Shown here piece after piece: positions 56,946 to 64,000 of a DNA stretch of 64,000 nucleotides. The stretch spans positions 248,001 to 312,000 of the forward strand of contig CAJHNH020007712.1 of the NCBI GenBank assembly GCA_905116865.2, in the 5' to 3' direction. This DNA comes from Candidula unifasciata. Its lineage: Eukaryota; Mollusca; Gastropoda; Stylommatophora; Geomitridae. The notes under the pieces are model-generated. The model was not told the DNA's origin, made no database searches, and saw only the letters and a program-made list of their open reading frames with translations. Position 1 is the stretch's first letter. Each line of letters starts with the position of its first letter. Made by a program: the position numbers and the translations under genes.

Positions 56946-57207
56946 AACCCCACATAAAGTACCAACCATCCTTTAAAGAGCTAATGCAGAAGAAGTGATG
57001 TTTAAATAGCGATGAAACAGTATCGTGAATGATTACTTTTATGGATGTATTTTGGTTTCACAGATACTATGTTCAGGGTTTTTTTTTTTTCAGAGTCAGC
57101 TGGCAAATATACACAGCCACATGAAATGAAAGATAAATGCATTCCTGAAATAAAAACCAAATTAATGAAAAACTGACAAAATCTGAAGATAACACTATAA
57201 CACTCAC

Positions 57208-57357
57208 AGAGAGATCCTCTAACCATCTCAAAACTGTCGGTACGATCAGAGCTGGTGACTGTGCTCTGAGATCTTTTCACTATACTGCCCACTCTGGGTC
57301 TGTGGGTGCGGTGTTTGCTATCCTCAACAATATGAACTTCTGCATGAGGCAAAAAAA
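57208..57357 (-). CDS. DENND4: DENND4-like, exon 4
   Basis: This 150-base exon encodes about 50 residues: FLPHAEVHIVEDSKHRTHR, then RVGSIVKRSQSTVTSSDRTD and SFEMVRGSL. The acceptor is gatttcag before a run of seven T; the donor is TCTCT followed by gtgagt. It enters and leaves in phase 1. The basic, serine-rich KRSQST stretch resembles a phosphorylation-prone linker (inference). No fold is recognised in it. The open frame continues past the donor for about 20 codons, but the consensus gtgagt and the phase match to exon 5 favour splicing here. Confidence 0.85.
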
Positions 57358-57514
57358 CTGAAATCAGTAATCACTGTCTGCAAACTGTCAAGCATGTTAC
57401 TTTAACCTTTAAATTGGTCTTCTGTGTTTGCCCTTAACAGCAGTTTTTGGCTGCAATATTTGGGCCTTTCCGCCCAAAACATCCCATTCCAGGAAACCCT
57501 AAATTTGTTGCTGC

Positions 57515-58100
57515 TTAAGACATGCTTGAGTCCTGTTCCAGGCCCAGAATTAGAGTAACTTCCCATGTCATTCATGCCTCCTTAGGTCGCTGGATCTCTC
57601 CTATGTTGCGGGTGTGTTATGATATGGCTTGGTTTGGCATTTGCTCAGCATGGGAGGTGGTGGTGTTGTGAGTCTATTTCAGGTGCCTGTGTACAAGTAA
57701 GAAGTACTGCAGGGGAAAGCCCCGCAGGTGCGACGATTCGTGGTTATCGCAACTGATATGTTTTTGTATTTCTATGTTCTTTGGCGGTTGACCACCCCCC
57801 TTCCGAGAGAAAGAAAGCAATTACAAGAAGCGTAAGAATAGAAAAATATTGTTTTTTCCATACTCCCGAACCGTCACGCAGGTAGCAGAACGTGAAAATA
57901 ATCATACAAGCGAGCAGTGAGAAGACACAAAAAAAGGCAACTGTTAAACCATTCACAATAAGGAAAACATGACACCCGCCCGCCCCCTCCCCTCTCAACA
58001 TAGGAGAGGTCTAGCTATCCTAAGGAGGCATGAATGGCAAGGGAAGTTACTCTAATCCTGAGCCTGGTAACGTGAACAGCACCCATGCTTGTTATGAAGA
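57515..58100. mobile_element. Foldback MITE with about 95-bp inverted ends
   Basis: Left attagagtaacttccc... cattcatgcctccttagg and ctctcctatgttg pair with right caacataggagag, cctaaggaggcatgaatg and gggaagttactctaat. TTAACC-like words lie farther out on both sides (57394 and 58151), so it may be part of a larger TTAA element. No ORF. Confidence 0.8.
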
Positions 58101-58104
58101 AGTG

Positions 58105-58155
58105 GGTCTATTATTTTCCCCCAAAATGGGGCCCTAGAACCCACAAAGGGGTTAA
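58105..58155 (-). repeat. Family F repeat, head fragment
   Basis: Minus strand: gtgggttctagggccccatt then ataatagacccact, as at 60545-60600. Confidence 0.6.
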
Positions 58156-58682
58156 TGAGTTATTAACAATGTATTTTTTCGGGACTGTGCTAAAATATAT
58201 CCGTGTTTTTATATAGTTAGTAACAATAAAGTCTGTAGACAGTCAACTATCCAAGAAGCTGGGTAGACTGGGGAGCACATGTCAATTTTAAGTCTGCTTG
58301 GATGGGAGCTAACATAAACAGGACCATATGGCAGGTATGCAAGCATGCTAACCACTGTGTGGCACTGCTCCTATGATAATACAACAAATTTTCCAACAAA
58401 TCATCTGCAACTGAAACAAACTGGGTATTCTGGAATTATAAAACTGTTTATAACCCCTAAACCATATAAGCCTACTGTTTCACAGTATATTATTGGTTTT
58501 AACAAAAATTGGTCTTTTCCTTTTACTTACTTACACAGTGAAATACTAAGTTCCCAGTCATAAGCACACAAATGTATTCAAGTATGGATTCCACATCACA
58601 GTCAAATACTAAATTTGCAAATCATAATCACAACGATAAATGTATTCAAGTGCATTGTTAAAGACTGAACAATCTTACCAAC

Positions 58683-58901
58683 CTTTCTTTAATTTGTCTG
58701 TTGGCTTACTGCTGGTGTTATTCAAGAAATTGAAAGTCAGTGGATTCCACATCTCCAGCTTAGACTTGCTAGCTTTGTCTGAGTTGTTACTGACAGAAGG
58801 TAAGTTGACACTGTTGCTATCTTCATTTGTTACATCTATTTGAGTCAAGTGTTTTACATCTTCTTTTGTCATTGAATTATAGCCTCTGTCTGAAACATCC
58901 C
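58683..58901 (-). CDS. DENND4: DENND4-like, exon 3 (Ser/Asn-rich linker)
   Basis: It reads GDVSDRGYNSMTKEDVKHL and later KLEMWNPLTFNFLNN. Exon 2 leaves in phase 1 and this exon starts GG GAT, so the frame is kept. The SDRGYNS motif and the MWNPLTF motif look family-like; the rest is low-complexity linker. The 3' end is uncertain. The stronger-looking donor is TTG before gtaaga (exon end 58679), but that leaves phase 2 and does not fit exon 4. The donor four bases earlier, AAAG before gttggt (58683), leaves phase 1 and keeps the frame, so it was chosen. Confidence 0.85.
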
Positions 58902-59147
58902 CTGTTTAGACATTTAAATACAAGATAGAAAAAATGCATAAAATTTGTTGTGCAATATGAGATAGAAAATACAATTACACCAGCTATGAAGATACTATTT
59001 TATGTGCTTTGTAAGATATTAAAGATATTATAAGAAACTGTGCAAACTGTAAAGAAAGATTCATTGCTGTGGTGCACACACACTAGCACGCACATGCACA
59101 CACAAACTAATAAGATAAACTAATTTCACTTGAGTATTTACAGCCAG

Positions 59148-59425
59148 GGGAGTCACAGTGGCGGAGTGGCTAGACGCTCGCCTGCGGATCCGAAGGCCGT
59201 AGGTTTGCTCTGTGGCGGAGTCGGACTTTCCCATCCCCCCAAAATGACCTTGGCTCCCAGGTCAACCCAGCCTTGAGTGGGAACCGGGTTCAGTCTCGGG
59301 AAGTAAAATCGGCCGGCATGATGCTGACCACATCACCTATCTTGTGCCGATTGGACTATAAAATATAGGTCTAGCCCTATATGCTTAAAGGCATGGAATG
59401 GGGTCCTTTACTATTTTACTCATTT
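59148..59425 (+). mobile_element. SINE family A
   Basis: Head cagtggcggagtggctagac (A box) and ggccgtaggtttgctctgt (B box), body ggctcccaggtcaacccag and cggccggcatgatgctgacc, tail ctttactattttact. Confidence 0.9.
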
Positions 59426-59548
59426 ACTGCCAGACAATCCTCTTCTTCTTCCAACACATTCAGCCTTAGAAGAGTGGTTAGAATGTTGTATGTACTTTCA
59501 ACAAGGCTGCAACATCTATGGCTTTCAGCCCCACACATCTGATTTCAG

Positions 59549-60085
59549 CCGTTAGTGGGAGGTGGACAAGTCACATTTTAACATATAATTGTTAGTGGGA
59601 GGTGGACAAGTCACATTCTAACATACAATTGTTAGTGGGAGGTGGACAAGTCACATTTTAACAATTAATTGTTAGTGGGAGGTGGACAAGTCACATTCTA
59701 ACATACAATTGTTAGTGGGAGGTGGACAAGTCACATTTTAACATATAATTGTTAGTGGGAGGTGAACAAGTCACATTTTAACATACAATTATTAGTGGGA
59801 GGTAGACAAGTCACATTTTAACATACAATTGTTAGTGGGAGATGAACAAGTCACATTTTAACATACAATTATTAGTGGGAGGTGAACAAGTCATATTTTA
59901 ACATATAATTATTAGTGGGAGGTGGACAAGTCACATATTAACATATAATTGTTAGTGGGAGGTGAACAAGTCACATTTTAACATATAATTGTTAGTGGGA
60001 GGTGAACAAGTCACATTTTAACATACAATTGTTAGGGGAGATGGAGAAGTCACATTTTAACATATAATTGATAATGGGAGGTGGG
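59549..60085. repeat. 40-bp minisatellite, about 13 units, intronic
   Basis: The unit holds GTTAGTGGGAGGTGGACAAG and TCACATTTTAACATATAATT. Variants (gtgaac, attatt, cataca) alternate along the array; the last units decay. Confidence 0.95.
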
Positions 60086-60130
60086 CCTATTCTTTTTTTC
60101 CCCTAACACATGGTCCTGAAACCGACAGGG
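60085..60130 (-). repeat. Family F repeat, head fragment
   Basis: Minus strand: gtcggtttcaggaccatgtg then agaataggcccac. Confidence 0.5.
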
Positions 60131-60139
60131 GGGAGGGAT

Positions 60140-60520
60140 GACAATCTTCAAAAACGTTGAATTAGGATTCAGTATCACAGTTCTTGGGACACTCCCATAA
60201 GCACTCTGTCCCCATCCTCAGCAGCAAATGAAGACACTGCGTATCTCAAGATAATTAAAGTTAAATTAAAAAACACATTCTGAAATAAAAAAAATGATAG
60301 TGTCAAAAATAAATTTAATAAGTATCTGCAAACCATTCTACACAAGTTAGCTAGCAGAGGACTGCAAATTGAAGGGATCATTAAACATCGGCAAAGTCAA
60401 TGCCTGGTGGTTACCAAGAAATCATACAATTCCAACATTCTATATAAACAGTAATGGTATAACTATCAATTATGAAAATATTTTGGAAATGCCCAGTAAA
60501 GCAAAAAGTCTAGAGTATTT
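60140..60520. other. Intron, nothing recognised
   Basis: Plain AT-rich sequence. Confidence 0.5.
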
Positions 60521-60539
60521 TCATGCCCCCCCCCCACCC

Positions 60540-60830
60540 CCCCGTGTGGGTTCCGGGGCCCCATTGTGGGGAAAACAAGAATAGACCCACTGCCTCCCCA
60601 AAAGCATGTCGTAAGAGTCGACTAATTGGGAAGCTTCCTTTGAAGTCGGAGTGCATCTGCCGGAGAGGCAAGGAACCAACAGTCTGTATTCAAGAGAATG
60701 AGATCTGTAAAACTGATGCACACGCAACACTCAGGTTCTGGAGCAGGACTGCAGTTCAGTAGTGGACGAGCAACCAGAACCTTCCGCCAGAGTTTACAGC
60801 TGGTGAACGTGAAGAAGAAGAAGAAGATTT
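60540..60830 (+). repeat. Family F repeat, fullest copy, (GAA)n tail
   Basis: Starts CGTGTGGGTTCCGGGGCCCC after a C tract, continues aatagacccactgcctcccc, aaggaaccaacagtctg, gccagagtttacagctggtg and ends AAGAAGAAGAAGAAG. About 290 bp. It could be a SINE or a LINE 3' end; no tRNA boxes were seen. Confidence 0.75.
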
Positions 60831-60831
60831 T

Positions 60832-60965
60832 CATGCCTTTGGCACATTGGGCACATAGTGCTAGACCAACATTTTTACAGACCAATCAGCACTTGATGGG
60901 CGATATGGTAACCATCATGGTGGCCACCTTTACTTCCCAGGACATTAATTGGCATCCATTTTAAC
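60832..60965 (-). mobile_element. SINE family A, 3' part
   Basis: tttcatgcctttggcacat, agaccaatcagcacttgatg and acctttacttcccagg; the head is missing. Confidence 0.75.
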
Positions 60966-61196
60966 ACTTTTGCTGCTATGGACATCTTTTCCCATTTTCT
61001 TGTTCTTTCACAAGCATGTATACATTCACAGTTTCATGATCCTTACCACTAAATATAGAACATTCCATAAAAACCAACAATAAACAAATTATAATAAACA
61101 TTAATAAGCACCAAGTAAAGGAGAAGGAATATGAATTTCTCTCTTCGTGATTTACTGAATCTAAGCAATATGGGAAAGAAACAGGTTAGTACACAC

Positions 61197-61512
61197 CTGA
61201 GCTCATCCTCTCCTCAAAGCTGCCACTCTTCTCATTCAATCCTTCTCCTGTAGTTGCACTACTGTCCTTCAGTGCTGCAGAATCTGATCTGTTGACTTCA
61301 ACCTTGGAATTCGGCTGGCCTTCAGCGAGGTAACTGTCTGCACTTGTGCGACTGATTTGGTCAAACTCACTGCCGGAGTTGGAGTACACAGAGACACTCC
61401 GGCGCCTCAGCAGATGTCTGAACTGGGCAATTCCAAGGATCACATTGCGGATTTTCAACCAGGTTAAATGACCTTTAGACTGGGGAGATGGCCACTTGGC
61501 TTCCAGCATTAC
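61197..61512 (-). CDS. DENND4: DENND4-like, exon 2 (conserved block after the PPR)
   Basis: The exon encodes about 105 residues. It opens with VMLEAKWPSPQSKGHLTW, then KIRNVILGIAQFRHLLRRRS, a block conserved after the PPR-like segment in DENND4 proteins. The rest is serine-, asparagine- and acid-rich and probably disordered. The acceptor is tactctgcag, the donor is CTCAG followed by gtgtgt. It enters in phase 0 and leaves in phase 1. The basic RRRS run followed by VSVYSNSGSEF looks like a possible phosphorylated region, which is inference only. A SINE/LINE nest lies in the intron between this exon and exon 1. Confidence 0.93.
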
Positions 61513-61559
61513 CTGCAGAGTATAGGTTTTCAGGTCTGCTGAGCTTCTTACAATCCATA

Positions 61560-62165
61560 AATAAAGTAAAGGGAAGGACCCTTTTTATGCCTATGGTGCA
61601 TGGGGGATGTGATGCTAGACTCATAATTTTGCAGACATCCACACCACTGGGCGGTAAACTGATACATGACAAGGCAGATGTGGTCAAGGCCCTTTGGGAA
61701 CAAGCAAGGAAATCAGTAGAGAAACAACATTATTATGGCCTGGAGAGAATGAGGCACCTGGGTGTAACCAGAGGGTCTGGCTGGCTCACTACACTCAGAG
61801 AGAAGGCAAGATGGACATATAACCAGATTGTGACCGTTACCATCAGTATTGAAACTCTGCGATGGCTGCTGAAGATGATGATGGAGCACACATGGGAATG
61901 CCCCGAGTGCTGTAATGTCAATTCTTGACTCAACTTAACTTAATTTTACAGACCAGCTGGCATTTGATAAGTGATGTGGTCGACATCCTGCCAGATGTTT
62001 TTACTTCCTAGAACATTATCCGGTATCAATTTTAGGCTGGGTCGACCTGGGAGCCAAGGTGAATTTTGAAAAAAAAACAAATCTGCCTCGATACAGAATT
62101 TGAAACCTAAATCTTCAGGTGGTAAAATAGGTGTCTAGACACTATCCTACTGCAGCTCTCCTTAT
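61560..62165 (-). mobile_element. SINE family A split by an RNase H LINE
   Basis: 61560-61636 is the 3' part (aaagtaaagggaaggaccc, ttgcagac) and 61942-62165 the rest (agaccagctggcatttg, ctgggtcgacctgggagcc, decayed head). The parts join cleanly when the LINE is removed. Confidence 0.85.
61637..61941 (+). mobile_element. RNase H LINE 3' fragment with target duplication
   Basis: Flanked by AATTTTGCAGAC (61625-61636) and AATTTTACAGAC (61942-61953). It starts about 305 bp from the 3' end, runs through the open frame to TWECPECCNVNS and ends gactcaacttaactt. Confidence 0.88.
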
Positions 62166-62289
62166 AATCCCTATACTGTGAAAAGTACTTTAAACTTTAC
62201 TCGTGCAAGTAATTATAGTTACCATTTAAAGGTAAAAATTGTCACATAAAATGGTTGGAGTTGCTAAGGAAATCTTGTCTGAAAGGAAT

Positions 62290-62672
62290 TAGTTTCCTTT
62301 TTTATTACTCTGGGGTAAGAGGGAATGAACGAACAGACTGGCTTGCTGGCAGGGCCACGGTAGGCACATGAAAAGCAATGGATTGGGCTGATATTTTCAA
62401 CACTGTCAAGGAGGCAGGACAAGAAGATGATTCAGGAGACGACACTGAATCTGCAACACTCAAAAGACTACAAGAATTTCAGGTCAAAAGAGGTGTCACC
62501 AAACATGAACACTATACAGGTAGCCAAAGAAGAATAGTAAACCAACATAGAACTGGCATTATCGGTCGCCACAGGCTGAGGGACATACTGAAGATGGGAT
62601 CTGAGCACTTATAGACTAGTCCGATGTGCAATGAGGATAATCTGTCGATTGACTAACTAACTAACTAAAGGT
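62290..62672 (+). mobile_element. RNase H LINE 3' fragment with (AACT)n tail
   Basis: In frames: VRGNERTDWLAGRAT (GNExADxLA motif), then SATLKRLQEFQVKRGVTKHE and RHRLRDILKMGSEHL. The 3' tail is actaactaactaactaa at 62651-62668. Confidence 0.85.
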
Positions 62673-62674
62673 AG

Positions 62675-62990
62675 TCACACAGAAGGCCTCTACATTGTCT
62701 AAACAGTGATGTAAAAAGTGGGTTGGCCAGTTCCCTTCCTTGTCACTTTTCCATTCCAGTCAATTATAAGATAATTCCCAAATTGCAACCTATTTCTAAG
62801 AGACTGTGTCAACCCCAAAGATGTATCAACCCCAAAGATGTATTGATAGAAAAGATGAGGGACAAGGGGTATGGGAAGCAGAAGAATCAACAAATGCTGG
62901 TTCTAAATACCCCCCAAAAAAAAATGATTTTACGAATACAGATGAGTACATTCTTTTTAGTGCACATATGGTGGATCGTTGCTTAAAAAC
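62675..62990. other. Intron, nothing firm
   Basis: A 15-base tandem duplication (caaccccaaagatgta at 62809 and 62827). No gene seen. Confidence 0.5.
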
Positions 62991-62994
62991 TGGT

Positions 62995-63533
62995 CTGGTA
63001 GTCTGGTAGTCTTAGTTTCAGCTTCATAGCAACGGGTCGCCCCATCTTTGCTTCGCTCCTGTGCCAACGAAAAACACCCAGAATGTTTATCACAGTTCCT
63101 TGTGGAAAGATTGACAGACTGCTGTCTCAGCATATCTAGCATACACTCGCATGAAAGCATACGGTAGCCATCCCAAGTGCTAACACAAACAGTCCAACAT
63201 TAGAAATGCAGTTCATCATTGATGATAGCAGAACTTGTCGCCAACAGTTCAGCAGTTGTCCACGCGATCAATTTTAACCAGATACGGGTACCGCCAACAT
63301 TGCACACCATTTTCTGAATCTACAATTCACACCACCACGTTGGTCGAAAATACATTCCAAATGCAATCCGCAGCTCACAGGGTCACGCCATGCATTCAAC
63401 TCAGAAGCTGGGCGACGAAACTATATCCAGTCTACAAATGGAGCAAAAATACTTCGGCCACCGTCCGGCAGAAGCAAAAAATTTGCCTCTGCTTTGAACA
63501 GCGCCGCTGTCTAGCGTCCATTTTAACCGGTAT
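62995..63533 (-). repeat. Family J, near-identical to 5503-6042
   Basis: Same start (ggtagtctggta) and same end (tccattttaaccg) as the left copy, with about 3% differences by eye and a short deletion near 63340. Confidence 0.9.
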
Positions 63534-63544
63534 GCCTTATGCAG

Positions 63545-63780
63545 TAATGCATGTGCACCCTGCTGGTTTGCTGTGACTGCTGCTTCCATCAACTATGAAT
63601 AGTAACTCTAATGACAGGCTGTAGGTGTTGGCACCTTTGGCGACTGACTCTTGCATATGAAGCTGTTGCTCTCTCTACTTTTCCTGTGAGACAGCAATGG
63701 GCATTTTGTGTGGTTCTTCACTGGCACAGAATGGAGCAATAATGGGGTGACCTGTCTGCTATGAAGCTGGAACTCTCACT
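63545..63780 (+). repeat. Family J, diverged, inverted next to the previous copy
   Basis: ctgcttccatcaactatg, tgacaggctgtaggtgttgg and gggcattttgtgtgg match 28550-28720. Confidence 0.55.
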
Positions 63781-63835
63781 GATAGCCTGAGAAGAGTGTA
63801 TATGACAAAATGCAAACAAAAGAATATCAACTCAC

Positions 63836-63964
63836 CTTATTATAATAGCCATATGTAATAGCATTAGGGTGCACTCCATGTTTCTTCATCTGAGAGAACA
63901 CTTGAACTGCCATACCTGGTTTGTTGAACTGACCAGCCAGCTGCATGACCACACGATAACACAC
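63836..63964 (-). CDS. DENND4: DENND4-like, exon 1 of window (PPR-like segment)
   Basis: This 129-base exon encodes 43 residues beginning [12 protein letters not shown] and ending [10 protein letters not shown]. It has the helix-turn-helix look of a pentatricopeptide (PPR) repeat, with [19 protein letters not shown] as the repeat core; a PPR-like stretch in the middle of the protein is a known mark of DENND4. The acceptor is ttttgtag before GTGTGT and the donor is AAG followed by gtgag. It starts and ends in phase 0. The reading frame enters from an upstream exon outside the window, so no start codon is expected here. The next exon continues the same conserved block in frame (YYNK then VMLEAKWPS). 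Confidence 0.93.
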
Positions 63965-64000
63965 CTACAAAATAAAGTGCTTGAATCATCAGTCCAAAAT

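Larger units (their letters stand above)
29633..63964 (-). other. DENND4: DENND4-like gene, 3' half (14 exons), whole span
   Basis: DENND4 proteins are guanine-nucleotide exchange factors for Rab GTPases such as Rab10 and act in membrane traffic (family knowledge). The parts visible here are the PPR-like segment, serine-rich linker, CxxC module and conserved C-terminal blocks; the catalytic DENN domain must lie upstream, off the right edge. Exons were joined by AG acceptors and GT donors (one GC donor) with matching phases: 0,1,1,1,(unknown),2,0,2,0,0,1,2,1. The coding part seen is about 2.8 kb, roughly 940 residues, about half of a usual DENND4 protein. The introns are full of SINEs, LINE tails and DNA transposons. 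Assignment to the DENND4 group is firm; which paralogue it is cannot be told from this part. Confidence 0.9.

Noticed and set aside
59549..60085. CRISPR-like array of 40-bp repeats
   Set aside because: Units are contiguous without unique spacers and lie in an animal intron.

Overview
The window reads as nuclear DNA of an invertebrate animal, most likely a mollusc or another lophotrochozoan (inference from repeat style, not proven). It is AT-rich, intron-rich and full of tRNA-derived SINEs, 5'-truncated LINE tails, foldback and cut-and-paste DNA transposons and minisatellites. Nothing bacterial, viral or CRISPR-like was seen.

One protein-coding gene is supported: the 3' half of a DENND4-type gene (DENN-domain Rab GEF family; DENND4A/B/C in vertebrates, Crag in flies). 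It runs on the minus strand from the right edge (63964) to a stop at 29633. Fourteen exons were pieced together from splice sites, intron phases and family motifs: a PPR-like segment, a conserved block after it, serine-rich linkers, a CxxC zinc-ribbon-like module ending in an IMAGWT block, a [12 protein letters not shown] block, and a C-terminal block with a FRSMYREILFLS motif. Phases agree at every junction except two: exon 3 has a choice of donors, and no donor was found for exon 5. The intron after exon 7 begins with GC instead of GT. The 5' half, including the DENN domain, lies beyond 64000.

Region by region. 1-29600 holds no gene that could be supported. It contains LINE tails, tandem arrays (24-bp array at 1790-3305, 59-bp at 3440-4060, about 500-bp degenerate at 18760-20450, 44-bp at 20820-21817, 73-bp at 25100-26780), several SINE families and a 1.18-kb hairpin transposon (15532-16711). 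29633-63964 is the gene, with introns packed with the same repeats plus a piggyBac-like element, a hAT-like element, smaller foldback elements, and 52-bp and 40-bp minisatellites.

Many insertions are nested and keep clean target-site duplications, so a relative order of insertion can be read in several places. The most useful oddities are the GC-AG intron, an 86-bp tandem duplication covering the last codons and stop of the gene, the piggyBac-like element sitting in a SINE, the GC-rich hairpin transposon, an unclassified 540-bp repeat family, and an RNase H-bearing LINE family known here from its 3' ends.
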